Origin: Tuctoria greenei
Lineage: Eukaryota > Streptophyta > Magnoliopsida > Poales > Poaceae
Assembly (NCBI GenBank): GCA_036927565.1
Contig: JAYESD010000010.1
Coordinates: forward strand, 116,218,866 to 116,282,865
Length of the DNA stretch: 64,000 nucleotides
Reading direction: 5' to 3'
Both the position numbers and the translations under genes were made by a program. Shown in pieces: positions 1-10,132 of the stretch. Numbering within the stretch: the stretch's first letter is position 1; every line of letters starts with the position of its first letter. The notes under the pieces are model-generated. The model was not told the DNA's origin. It was given only the letters and a program-made list of their open reading frames with translations, and did not search any database.

Positions 1-100
1 GCCCTGGTCAACTTTCACGTCTTGGCTGCTCCCGACTTGAAGAAGTCAATGGTGACTAATTTGCGCGCTTTTTGTGGCAGAAATCGACCCTTCTCCAAGC

Positions 101-108
101 TATAAATA
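101..108 (+). promoter_or_regulatory. TATA box of the Athila-2 5' LTR
   Basis: TATAAATA lies in the LTR stretch homologous to 1188-1195 of Athila-1 (opposite strand). The Athila-1 insertion at 122/123 falls only about 15 bp after it, before the expected start of transcription about 25-35 bp downstream of a plant TATA box. Confidence 0.7.
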
Positions 109-117
109 GGACCCCTC

Positions 118-122
118 ACCAC
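118..122. repeat. Target-site duplication of Athila-1, left copy (ACCAC)
   Basis: ACCAC immediately precedes the LTR start TGTTGACGG at 123. An identical ACCAC follows the right LTR at 23714-23718, which marks Athila-1 as one insertion event. Confidence 0.92.
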
Positions 123-1682
123 TGTTGACGGTTCCTACGTATACTAACAATTTATCTCTAGCAGTGGTGCCAGAAATGCTTATTAATAGATTTTAGATTA
201 TACATATAAATCCGCAAGTGCACGGAAACTATCGATGTAGCATTTCCCCTCTAAGAGTATTCCCAAAGGGTGTCATTTATATTCTCCCAAAGGTATCTAG
301 GTAAGGTTCTATCAAGGATGGATAAATGATAATTGGAGTATTGTGACACACACAGGAGCATTCTATCCTAAAGGGATAAATGAGATAAAGAGGAACTAGG
401 CTAAGGGTTAGGTAGAGACTCCTACAATGCTTCTAATGTACATATACATAGCCTAAGTTAGTTACTAATGATCATGTCAATTATGAATTCTCGTGCTATG
501 TGGATTAACACATTGGGCACAGTTTTATCCCTAACAATACTAGGACGACTCCCGCCAAGAGTCTGTGGCATAGCCGAACAAGGAGGATTATAAAGGACTG
601 ATAGGGTTGTCACCACCTACTGCCTATATCTTCAATTCGTGGGTCTACGAGACATTTAACGCTACTCTCTATCCTAGCACCATGCTAGCATATTAAGTAA
701 TTACCTTAAGAGCCTAGGCACAAGCCATCTTAAGGCAATGAACTAAATCATCGTTGAACCAATGTTAATTCATAGCATAAGTGATTCATGTTAACATAAT
801 CATGTCATAGCTAATTAGACTACAGTGGGGGTTTGTAGTGTTTATGATGATATAATGACAATGGTATAGCATAATCATAAATACTACTCCTACCATATAC
901 ATGGAATCCACAATCAAACAAAAAATGCTTCATCCAAGTACATGAAGAATAGAAGACTAAAAATAACATCTTTATTAAGTATAAAGTCGCAAATACAAAT
1001 AGAAATATAAGAGTCATACCTTTCCCAAATAGGAATTATGAAGAGACTCCTTCTACTCCTCTCCTACTAGGACTATAGACTAAAGACTCTCCTCTCTACA
1101 TCCTATACTCCTCTAAACCTATGGAGAGTAGTGGATACAATGGATGAATACTCATGTGGTGTGTGTTGAAGTGAGGGGTGAGGGGTCCTATTTATAGCTT
1201 GGAGAATGGTCGGTTCCTGCCACCAAAAGTGCACGAATCAGTCACCCATGACTTCTTCAAGCCGGGAGGAGCCAACACGTGGCCTTTGACCAGGTTTGGT
1301 GCCACTCCCTAGTCGGTCGACTTTAGGGGTCGGCCGACCTGGTCTCAGCCCCGTTGGGGTTGTGCTTCCTCCAGGTCTATGCCAGGTGGGTCCCATTGAC
1401 TGATGTTGGTGCTACACCATTGTATGGCCTCGGATACTTCTGTTTGTGTGCCATTTGATCTATGTGGTGCCACATGTCATTGTTTGATTGGCTGGAATGA
1501 TATTTTTAGGATCCATCCACTTGTTTCACTTCAATTCTGCATAAAATCCCTGCATGCACTACTTTCTCCAAAGACAAGTGGAAATAGGTTCAATAGAAAG
1601 GTGATGTGTGCAACAAATGATATTTCCTTCTCATAATTGAGTTATATTGATATGTGAAATTGATATATAACAGCCGTCAACA
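123..1682 (-). repeat. Athila-1 3' LTR
   Basis: About 1560 bp, starting TGTTGACGG and ending CCGTCAACA, a 9-bp terminal inverted repeat. On the minus strand it carries a paired palindromic motif (1309-1340), TATAAATA at 1188-1195 and an AATAAAG-type polyadenylation region near 975. A PBS-like 20-mer lies at 161-180, near its U5 end. Compared with the right LTR it lacks about 47 bp around position 300. Confidence 0.9.
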
Positions 1683-1700
1683 AACTCCTCCAAGCTTATC
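1683..1700 (-). promoter_or_regulatory. Athila-1 polypurine tract
   Basis: On the minus strand the purine-rich AAGCTTGGAGGAGTT directly abuts the 3' LTR start. This is the usual place of the plus-strand primer of LTR retrotransposons and confirms that the left LTR is the 3' LTR. Confidence 0.75.
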
Positions 1701-2801
1701 ATTTGCTCGTCCCGAGCAAAGTCAAGACTTTAGGTTGATGATCAGGAGTTGCTACTATGTTTTATTTTCAAAAGTACCAAGTGCACAACAAAATACTATA
1801 CCTAGTATTGCAAAAATTGACACGGTACTTCACCCATCCTAAGTCATTATGGGTCTTATGCCTTCTACTATTCATGGGTGGTTGAAAGCTAGAACAGCAA
1901 ATGGAGCACACATACCCAAGAAATCAAGTTCCATTCAAATTCTGAAGAGTTCAATTTAGATTTTAAGTATCTCAATTTGATTCTCTTGGTCTCTCATTTA
2001 TGTGTAGTGGAAATATATCCTCACTAAGGCATTGTGCCTAAAGTAATCCTACCTCTACATAAGGCTTGTATGTGGAGATTGGTAGGGAATATTGTAGGCA
2101 TATTTGCAACACATAATATTGCTAAATCAAAAGAGCAAGCTTTAGGAGGAATCAATTCAAAACAATTTGATTCAATACTTGTGCATATGTGATGGAATGA
2201 AGTGGATGTGGATATTTGAGATAACTACTTTTTGAGTGGACTCTCTTATCTTCCAGGGATAAAACATGGCTACTTTTTTTTCTCATGCTTATGATGTAAG
2301 CATGCAATTTTCTTTTTATTTTTTTGTATCCATGTCTTCTACTTCCTTTTTATGCAATAAATTTTGGAGAGAGTACTAAGCATGAATGATATGGAGTTTC
2401 TCTTTTTATTGTGGAATGGTGGTATGGTGGAAATTTGCTTACTTCTAGTGTAGAAGTATAGCATGTGCAAGTGAAGTCTTGAATTCAAAAAGTAATGAAT
2501 GAAATCTCACATAGGTCTATACTAGTTTGACAAAGCTCAATGTGAAGACAAATAGCATATGCATAAGGTCTATCAATGTAATGTATCATATGGCTTTGGT
2601 AGGTATTTTCAATCAAACGAGAGTAACTTAAATATTTTTAGAATTTCTCCGAAAATCTAGGTTTCACTTTCAAACTAGGAATAGCAGCAGTATCACTATA
2701 TCATATCTCACAACAACTTAGAATGGATTAAGCTTTTGGTAACCACAATTTCCAAATCAAGGCAAAAGCAATTTTAGTCAATGGGAGCAATATGTTGGAG
2801 A
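1701..2801 (-). other. Athila-1 3' untranslated region
   Basis: About 1.1 kb of AT-rich sequence between the accessory ORF and the 3' LTR, cut off at 2806 by SIRE-1 and continuing at 13095. No ORF with recognisable homology is present. The plus-strand copy (Athila-2) lacks this part in the window. Confidence 0.7.
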
Positions 2802-2806
2802 GTAGT
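2802..2806. repeat. Target-site duplication of SIRE-1, left copy (GTAGT)
   Basis: GTAGT directly precedes the LTR start TGTAAGG at 2807. The identical GTAGT is at 13090-13094, right after the other LTR. Confidence 0.92.
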
Positions 2807-4231
2807 TGTAAGGATCGAATGCCTAAGAGGGGGGGTGAATTGGGCTTCTTTTCAAAATCAAAGTAATAAAACTTAATTACTAAAAGCCCAATTCCCTACA
2901 CAAACAACATATGCATTCAAGTAAATAGCAACTTCGCGGTATATAAAATGCATAAGTGTAGGGTGAGAGGAAGAGAATGCAAACTCCCGAGGAGACACGA
3001 AGATTTATCCTGTGGTTCGGCAAGATCGTCGAGATCTTCCTACATCCACGTTGTGGCACCCACCAAAGGGTATAGCCACACCCAAGTCACCGAGACTAGG
3101 GATCTTCACTATTCTTCTCCGTTTGCCAACCTCGGCAAGGTGGAGCTCAAGCCTTGTACAACTTGAATCCTCCGGGCTTCCACAATCGTCTTGGTAAGCT
3201 CCGGAAGTCTCTCTCAATTACAAACACCAAGGGACACTCCCTTACAGCTCTCACTACACTAGAGATTCCACTCACCAAGAATGGAAGCACACAAGCACTA
3301 TCTCTAGCTAGTTCTAGCCGATCTCTTGGTGTGTAAGTGGTGTAGATGATCTAGAAGTGGTAGCTCAACATCTTGAATGCTTGAGAATGTGTAGAGTATG
3401 TCTGGTGATCAAGACTTATTGAATAGACTGGTTGAAGGGGTATAAGTAGCCAGCCTCCACGAAATAGCCGTTGGAAAAGTAGGTTGACATCACTGTTATG
3501 CGAACACCGGATGATCCGATGTCTCCCCTTCAGTTATCATCGGTCAAATCCAAATTAGATGATGTCATTGTGTCAGATATGACCGTTGTTAGACCGATGT
3601 TGCACTTGTCTTCTCATCGGATGATCCGGTGGCACTTCCTCCAGAACTGGTTTAGACTTGATGCTTACTGGAGTGATTGACCGATGTGTATATTGCTGTA
3701 CATCGGATGATCCGGTGCTGCACTTGGTCCAAGGATATTGCTTACTGTACTGTTGGACCGATGTAACATTGCCCTTAACATCGGATGATCCGGTGAGTGC
3801 TTTGTTCTGAGGTCTTCTTCTTCTGCTGAATCAACTCGACCGATGTGTTGTTCTCTGGAAACATCAGTTGATCCGGTGAGTTGATTTTGTTTACTTCAAG
3901 TTGTTCTAAGTGATTCTTTTGTATTTTGCTCGATTGACCTCTTAGACATTTGTTGGAAATATACTTCTGATGATTTTCAAGCATTGAGTGTTGTCAATTA
4001 TGGTTGAGTAACTTTGACATATGAGCTTTTACTTCTAATCTTCATAACATTGATTGATCTCATAAAGGATTGTTTAGGGGTCTCCAATGATCATTATTTG
4101 ATGTTCATATTTATATAGATTTCATTTGATTGAGTGATATGGGAGACCTTGCATCTACAAATTCATTAGTAAAATCCAAAGGTTGTCATTAATCACCGAA
4201 ACCGTACCTCATGGGGGCCTAGATGCTTTCA
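2807..4231 (-). repeat. SIRE-1 3' LTR with palindromic motif array
   Basis: 1425 bp. On the minus strand it starts TGAAAGCATCTAGGCCCC and ends CGATCCTTACA, typical of grass Sirevirus LTRs. At 3495-3880 it holds several CATCGGATGATCCGGTG-type near-palindromes separated by 40-80 bp of unrelated sequence. Clusters of short palindromes are known from Sirevirus U3 regions. Confidence 0.92.
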
Positions 4232-4250
4232 ATCTCCCCCTTTTTGGTGA
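4232..4250 (-). promoter_or_regulatory. SIRE-1 polypurine tract
   Basis: On the minus strand CCAAAAAGGGGGAGAT abuts the 3' LTR start. This is the standard position and composition of the plus-strand primer. Confidence 0.85.
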
Positions 4251-4632
4251 TTGATGACAACACAACAAGTGAAGCATAATAGTAATGAATTTGATAATAG
4301 GATACTCAAGAAGATATGCAATGAGTACAAGGTTATCACACTTAAAACTTGAAGGCTCAAAACCGATCAATAATTCGAAAGCTCAATCGATGAATAACTC
4401 AAGAGAATAAGTGGTCATAAGATATAGATAGACACCAATAAGCTCAATCGATCAATAACTTAAGAGTACTCAATGAATAACAAAGGAGTAGCGAAAACAC
4501 CAAATTACAAAAGATATAGATAGAGACTCCCCCTACAGCTAGGACTCCCCTGAGATTAAGCTATCCTCCCCCTGGCTCTCTCTAACTCTTCTCCCCCTTT
4601 GGCATCAAGACACCAAAAAGGAATCCGAGTGC
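4251..4632 (-). other. SIRE-1 sequence between accessory ORF and polypurine tract
   Basis: About 380 bp without an ORF of note. The V copy has a shorter, related stretch at 43198-43507, including the CTTTGG(C/G)CATCAAG-like segment just after the accessory ORF stop. Confidence 0.6.
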
Positions 4633-6799
4633 CTAAGAACCCTGAGTGCTCGGAGCGATGACGAATTGGTCACCTTTGGGGTGCTGTCGTCGGAGCTGCT
4701 GCCTGCTGCTGCAGTCGAGGCTGGAGTAGAAGTGGAGGGAGCTGTAGGAGCCGCTGTCCGTGCCTACTGAGTCGGAGCTGCTGGCAACGGGGCACTGACA
4801 ACGGATGTCGGTGTCTGCTGGAACAACGCCGTAGCTGGCAGCGAAGAGTGGATCGGTGCGCCTGGAGCAAGCAGTGGAGACATGCTGATCGTCGGGATCG
4901 GCGTGGTCGGCACTGGAGCTGCAGCTGGAGCAAGGACAGGCAGGGTGGAGCAAAGCCTGGCAGCTGCGACGGCAGGGCAATCCCGTTCTGGGTGTAGAGG
5001 TTGGTGATCAACCCCAGGATGCCCAGCATCGCCTGCTGCGTCTGTTGCTGCTGGTCGAGGGAGCACTGGTGCATCTGGTCTATCAGCCCAGTCAGCCGGT
5101 CAGTGTCCTCTCGCTTCTCACGGGCGATCTGGCACTGCATCTCCTGCTGCTGCTACTGGAGCTCCAAAAGACGTGCTGCCTGCTCAGCTCGGGCCTGCTT
5201 AGCTGCAAGCCGGTCCAGGCGCTGCTGCTCAACCATCTGCTGTAGGAGTGAAGTAAGCTCGGACGGCTGAGAGACTTGTGCCTCTGAGACGGGAGGTGGA
5301 GTAGGGGGTGGCACAGTCGAGCCTCCAGCCTCCGCGTCGTGCTGCCTGGGTGAGGGAGGAGGTGGGAAGTACTCCTCAACGCTGTCATCCGCGTCGCTCT
5401 CGGACCATATATGCTGAAGGTCCTCACCCTGAGCCTCTGCTTGTGCCAGCCTCTCATCTTCCTTCTCCAGATCTGACCAATCCTCCTCGGATAGCCGAGC
5501 ACGGACCTGACGCTCGACTGGACGGCCAAGGCGGTCTCCAGGAGCTGGAGCACGGTAGTGGCTGAACTGTGTGACACTCTCGTCAGTGAGACTGTCACGC
5601 ACGGCGGACTCCTCAGGAACAACCATGGAGAGCAAGTAGCTGATCCAGTGTCCAAACACAAGCTGCCTCATCATACCAACTCCATCAATGATCACGTCCT
5701 CCATCTCACATATGAGGATGTCCACAATATCGAACTCCATCCCGTTCATGATGTAGAACAGGAGGGTCTACTGCAGGCTGGTGAACCCCTCTAGGTATCC
5801 GTACCTCGGCAAAAGTGTGCGGTGCAAGGCAAGGTGCACTGTGCGTGCAGCTGGAGTCAGCAGTGCCAGTACCCTCGGCTGGTCTGGAGAGAAAGATGGT
5901 GCAAACGGAGAGTGTATCTCCTCTAGTGGTGGTGCCACTCCTCCAGTGAGTGGCCTCCTTGGTGGGTCTGCATGTCCATACACTCTCTCGTGCAGGCAAG
6001 TGTCGTGGAGATCCACTCCTAGCAGCTGTGCCAAAGTCTGTCTCATCAAGTGATGGTGCTGGCCCATGAACATGAAGTCTATAGATCTGCGGCCGTCAGA
6101 GACGTAGAGCGTAGCGTAGAATACGCGGACCCAGTCCTCTACGTAGGCACTCCTCTCATAGGACATCAGCTCCACCAGCCCCCTATACCTCTCAAAGTAG
6201 GGGCGTATCTCTGTCTCGGCTGCCAGGGCAAGCTGACCTCAATCCAGAAAGTTGTGCTGCAAGAGCTTATGGCCTCGGCGTCTATAGGTCTCGTATAGCG
6301 ACGCCTGTGTCAAGGTCCAAAAGCGGCTGTCCACAAGTGCCTCTCTGGGCTGCAGGAACCACTCCTCAAGCAAAACACTCCATCTGAGTCTTCTGAGCTG
6401 CTTGGCCTTCATCTTCCTATATTCTGTCAACCGGACACCTTCACCAACACGGACGTTGGTGTCCATCTCGTAGACGACTCTCTGGACCGCCCTGTCCTCT
6501 CGAAGATCGGCAGCAGATGGTCTCGAACGTGGTACTGCCGGCGGATGACCCCCACGGGTCCTGGCTGAGCGCCGGCAAACAAGCGGCACTTCCGACTCTT
6601 CTTCTTCCTCGGACTCATCCGACACGGGAGGCTGCCTCTGACGAGCCTCGCGGATCCTCAGTGATCCTCCTCGGCCACGCTCTCGCTCCTCGGCGGCGCG
6701 AGCGGCCATCAAAGCCTTCTTTTCTTCCTTCGACAGCTTTTGCTTCTTTGCGGCCGGCTCCGCAATGGCTTTTCCCTTTCCTTTCTTTTCACGAGCCAT
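4633..6799 (-). pseudogene. Sirevirus accessory ORF (ORF3, 'env-like' position), decayed
   Basis: An ORF of about 720 codons after pol, read from ATG at 6799 to a TAG at 4633-4635. The N-terminus is strongly basic (MAREKKGKGKA, KKQKLSKEEKKAL), followed by an acidic patch, a folded-looking middle (6175-5750) with an F-x2-TLYV...IDFMF...LLGVDLHD pattern, a Gln-rich predicted coiled coil and a Pro/Ala-rich tail. All of it lies in one frame except for an indel near 4950. In-frame stops are TGA after NFLD, TAG after TSLQ and TAG after LELQ; the two TAGs are also in copy V. I see no signal peptide or membrane segment, so an envelope role is not supported. The middle region resembles the Athila ORF1 / plant-transposon-protein pattern (inference). 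Confidence 0.75.
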
Positions 6800-7283
6800 T
6801 GTGATGAGACGATGCGCGAGAATGAAGTCAACGATGTCAAGCGCACAGAACGGCGACACGAAGATCGTCGCGGCCGGAGACCCTAGCGGCGTAGTGGCGG
6901 CTGTAGAGGGAGGCACCACGGCGACGCAGAGGGCGGTGGTGCAGTGTGCTTGGGGTGGCGGCGGTGGTGCAAGGGAGGCGACGGTCGGCAGCGCTTGGAT
7001 GGAGCGGCTGCGGCGGTGGAGGAGAGCGGCGGCAGTGGTACTGGAGGAAGCAGCGGCGGCGGCGCTGCTGTGGTGGTGCGGCGGCAGACGGAGGGCGGCG
7101 GTGGCCGGAGGGCGGCGCCGGTCGGTGGCGGTAGGGCGAGGGAGCGGCGGTGGCGGAAGGGCGAGCGAGCATCGGGGTCGGGGAGAGAGAAAGGAGGGAG
7201 GCGAAGCGGTGTTTAAAAAGTGGGTCCCGAACCCTAGCTTGAAATTTAACACCGGATGGACCGACGTTAAAAGATAGAGGCAT
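6800..7283 (-). promoter_or_regulatory. GC-rich leader of the Sirevirus accessory ORF with TATA-like box
   Basis: About 430 bp of very GC-rich, CT- and CCG-rich sequence upstream of the accessory ORF ATG, sharply unlike the AT-rich gag-pol. On the minus strand a TATA-like TTTTTAAAC precedes a CCTCCCTCCTTTCTCTCTCCCC stretch resembling a plant 5' untranslated leader (written here from 7219 to about 7180). Copy V has the same arrangement at 40573-41028. The open frame across it is Ala/Pro low-complexity and is not counted as coding. Confidence 0.5.
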
Positions 7284-7540
7284 CAGTCGAATGGCACAGT
7301 AAGGATATTCAAAAAGGTACCGTTGACACCGGATGGTCCGACGTGGAAGGGATTTGCATCGGTGGAATTCGGCACAGTTCCAGAAATGTGAACATCAGAT
7401 GCACCGATGTTTCACAGAATGAACTCGTCGGTTGATTTGTGTTACTGATTGAGCTGACCCTTGGCTTTTGAACACAAAGTGATCCGATGATGGTCTAGCC
7501 TATGCATCGGATAATTTGATGACTACAAAATAGCAACATC
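7230..7540 (-). repeat. Internal cluster of LTR-type CGGAT/ATCCG motifs
   Basis: Upstream of the GC-rich leader are repeated half-sites and near-palindromes (ACACCGGATGGACCGACG, ACACCGGATGGTCCGACG, ACATCAGATGCACCGATG, GATCCGATGATGG, GCATCGGATAATTTGATG). They are the same motif family as in the element's LTR U3. The V copy carries the homologous cluster at 40297-40580. Confidence 0.7.
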
Positions 7541-7829
7541 CCATATATGTCCTTTGACCAAACACACAAACAATGAGAAACACATGTCTCAGGACTTTTT
7601 GGGCAACCCCTTACCCCTCAAAAATGCTAATTTGCCAATAACTTGGCTAAGCCTTAAAGCGAATAGAACACCGAAGAAAATAGGGAGGAAATTATCCAAA
7701 TAAAATGTAAGGCCCATGCTTTGTGAGCTAGAGGATGAAGCCTTCTATCTCTTAAAAGCATTTTCCTTTAGGCATTAACGTACCTAACATTTTGTTCTTT
7801 CCACCTCATATGAGTTGAGATATTGCATT
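7541..7829 (-). other. SIRE-1 spacer between small ORF and motif cluster
   Basis: About 290 bp, mostly AT-rich, conserved in V at about 39986-40296 (opposite strand). No coding potential recognised. Confidence 0.6.
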
Positions 7830-8054
7830 TCAAATAAGTCTCTTTCTCATGAGGTGGGTTCCCCTTTGTGACAATCTACCGTATGCAATGCCAAACAATT
7901 TATAATGCAAGAAATTTAAATATGAGTGCAAGTCTACATGGCAGGAATCATGCAAAACATAAGGTAAATCTATCTTGCCAAATTTGAACCTTTCAAAGGC
8001 TTCTTCAGGGAGAGCCACTCTCCAAGCCTTGGGAAAACCCAAAAGAACCTCCAT
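7830..8054 (-). CDS. Small conserved ORF directly after Sirevirus pol
   Basis: A 74-codon ORF (MEVLLGFPKAWRVALPEEAF...) starts about 50 bp after the pol stop. Copy V has the same reading at 39779-39985, with an early frameshift. I do not recognise the product. It may be a genuine small gene, the relic of a longer pol extension, or simply conserved untranslated sequence. Confidence 0.3.
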   Translation of the reverse strand: MEVLLGFPKAWRVALPEEAFERFKFGKIDLPYVLHDSCHVDLHSYLNFLHYKLFGIAYGRLSQRGTHLMRKRLI

Positions 8055-8102
8055 CCCAAGCTAACCCTTGCTCACCCCTATCCTTTGAAAGTTAGACAAG
8101 AC

Positions 8103-9112
8103 CTATATGAGATGCATTCTTACATGGCAACTTACATGACGTTCGACGCATCTAGCACAATTTAACTCACTCCTTAGCTTAGAAAAAGTTTTCTCATCTA
8201 GTGGTTTAGTGAAGATATCCGCCAATTGTTCTTCGGACCTAACACCTCGCAAAGAGATGTCTCCCTTAGCTTCATGGTCCCTCAAGAAATGATGGTGAAT
8301 ATCAATGTGCTTAGTGCGGGAGTGTTGAATGGGGTTTTTAGCTATCTTACCGCACTTTCATTGTCACAAAGGAGAGGCACACAACCAAGTTTAATACCAA
8401 AGTCCAAAAGGGTTTGATTCATATAAAGAATTTGGGCACAACATGCACCAGCTGCGATATATTCCACTTTCGTCGTGGACAAGGCGACGAAATTTTGCTT
8501 CTTGCTAGACCAAGATACTAGGGAACACCCAAGCAAGTGGCACCCACCGGAGGTACTCTTGCGTTCCACACGGCATCTGGCAAAGTCCGACTCCGAGTAA
8601 CCTAAGAGATGGAATTTTGCACCTTTAGGGTACCACAAGCCCACACTAGGGGTACGCTTAAGATACCTAAGTATCCTAAAGACTGCCTTCCGATGCGATT
8701 CTTTAGGTGCCGCTTGAAAGCGAGCACACAAGCATACACTAAACATGATATCGGGCCTAGATGCGGTAAGGTAAAGTAATGAACCAATCATAGAACGGTA
8801 GTTAGATTGATCAATAGGTTTACCATCCTTATCTGCGTCGAGATGACAATTTGTTGCCATTGGAGTGCTTCTTGAGCTACAATCTCCCATCTCAAATTTC
8901 TTCAAGAGGTCCTTGGTATACTTCTCTTGATAGATGAAGGTCCCCTCTTGAAGTTGCTTGATTTGGAATCCAAGGAAGAAGTTGAGCTCTCCAATCATCG
9001 ACATCTCGAATTCCCTAGACATCATTTTGCCAAACTCATGGCTAAGAGCTTCGTTAGTTGAACCAAAAATAATATCATCAACATAAATTTGACAAATAAA
9101 TAATTCTCCGTC
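8103..9112 (-). pseudogene. Sirevirus pol remnant: RT C-terminal half and RNase H
   Basis: The translated segment begins with the catalytic QIYVDDIIFGSTN motif (codons near 9072-9095) and continues through MMSREFEMSMIGELNFFLG, typical of Copia RVT_2. RNase H landmarks follow, including SASRPDIMF-like, DNESAV, HIDIRHHFLRDH-like and GVRSEEQLADIFTKPL. A one-base deletion after DNESAV (near 8340) shifts the frame. The integrase and the RT N-terminus are missing, because sequence just upstream of YVDD joins directly to the pre-integrase segment. It is non-functional as it stands. Confidence 0.9.
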
Positions 9113-10078
9113 GATGTGTAGATGTTGGAACTTGAAGCTCCCCCTTGATCATGGCTCTCCTCAACTTTAGGCTTGTCACAACAACATCATTCTTGCTAAA
9201 GGTGCACGTTAGCCCAAAATCACAAATTTTGTGCAATAGAAAGCAAATTGAAACTAAGTGACTTAACATGCAACATATTTGAAAATAAATAAACCATGTG
9301 AAAAATACAATCTTACCCAACCGAATTACCTTCCCCTTAGAATTATCACCAAAAGTGACTTGATCATGATTGTCGGGGGTCCTCTATGGAGGTGAACATA
9401 CCATCATTGTCGGTCATGTGTTGAGTGCACCCGCTATTGAGTACCCAATGCTTTCCACCGGCTTTGTAGTTCACCTACACATATGAATTCAATTTTTGAT
9501 TTTGGCACCCAAGCCAGCTTAGGTCCTTGTATGTGTGATACAAGTGTCTTTGGGACCCAAAGTTGCTTGGGGAGCTTCCCCTTCATGCCCTTTATGTCCT
9601 TGCCAATGAACCTTGCTTTCACCTTGCCATCTACTTTACTCAAGAGATAATAACGATCATTGAAAGTAGATTTGTAATTAATGGGCAATTTTGGAGAAGG
9701 CCGGTTAGGAAGAGGACACTCCCTTGTGTGGTGACCGGTGACCTCACAATGTTGGCAATAAGAACCAACTTCCTTGATGAAGCTTGTTCTAAGCTCCGGT
9801 GAGGGCACCTTTCCTTTGTTAGGCACCGGGAAGGATCCAAGTCCTCTCTTGTTGAAGGCCTTTGCTTGTTGGAAGAGGATTTCCTTGTGCTTGACTTCTC
9901 CTTTTGATAGTCTAGCCACACTAGTGCGGAGACTCTCAATTTCTTCCAACAAGTCCTTCTCCCTAGTGTTCTTTTTCAAAGGCAAAGACTTGTACAAGAC
10001 ATTAGTAGTATGAGAAGTAATGGATACATTATCATTAAGAGTTTGTTTCTTTATATTTTTCAATTCTTGATCAAACAC
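9113..10078 (-). pseudogene. Sirevirus gag-pol junction: second zinc knuckle and protease remnant
   Basis: In frame with gag and separated from it only by a TAG at 10130-10132. It contains a second zinc-knuckle-like CQHCEVTGHHTREC (9720-9770). At 9400-9460 lies the protease segment HWVLNSGCTQHMTDNDGMF, where related elements have LDSG, so the catalytic Asp is read as Asn (one G-to-A change). The next recognisable piece is a pre-integrase stretch (CTFSKNDVVVTSLK, near 9170-9220), after which the integrase is deleted. Confidence 0.8.
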
Positions 10079-10132
10079 TTCATAAGCAAGGTTAAGTGTT
10101 TGATGTTCTTGTATTAACTTGTTGTGCTCTCC

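Larger units (their letters stand above)
1..122 (+). mobile_element. Athila-2 5' LTR, left fragment (U3 end with TATA box)
   Basis: This stretch is the reverse complement, with modest divergence, of positions about 1171-1303 of the Athila LTR at 123-1682, so it belongs to a related LTR in the opposite (plus) orientation. It ends with TATAAATA at 101-108 and the 5-bp sequence ACCAC at 118-122. The LTR continues at 23714 after the inserted Athila-1. Its beginning lies outside the window. Confidence 0.85.

Noticed and set aside
123..131. TGTTGACGG/CCGTCAACA considered as terminal inverted repeats of a DNA transposon of 1.56 kb
   Set aside because: The same segment occurs twice flanking gag and accessory ORF with a primer-binding site and polypurine tract, so it is an LTR.
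5001..5794. Several plus-strand ORFs over the Sirevirus accessory ORF
   Set aside because: Antisense shadows of the GC-rich minus-strand coding frame, whose protein is conserved in V.
6765..7277. 170-codon plus-strand ORF, Gly/Arg/Ala rich
   Set aside because: Antisense shadow of the GC-rich leader of the Sirevirus accessory ORF; low complexity, no motif, and the homologous V segment does not keep it.
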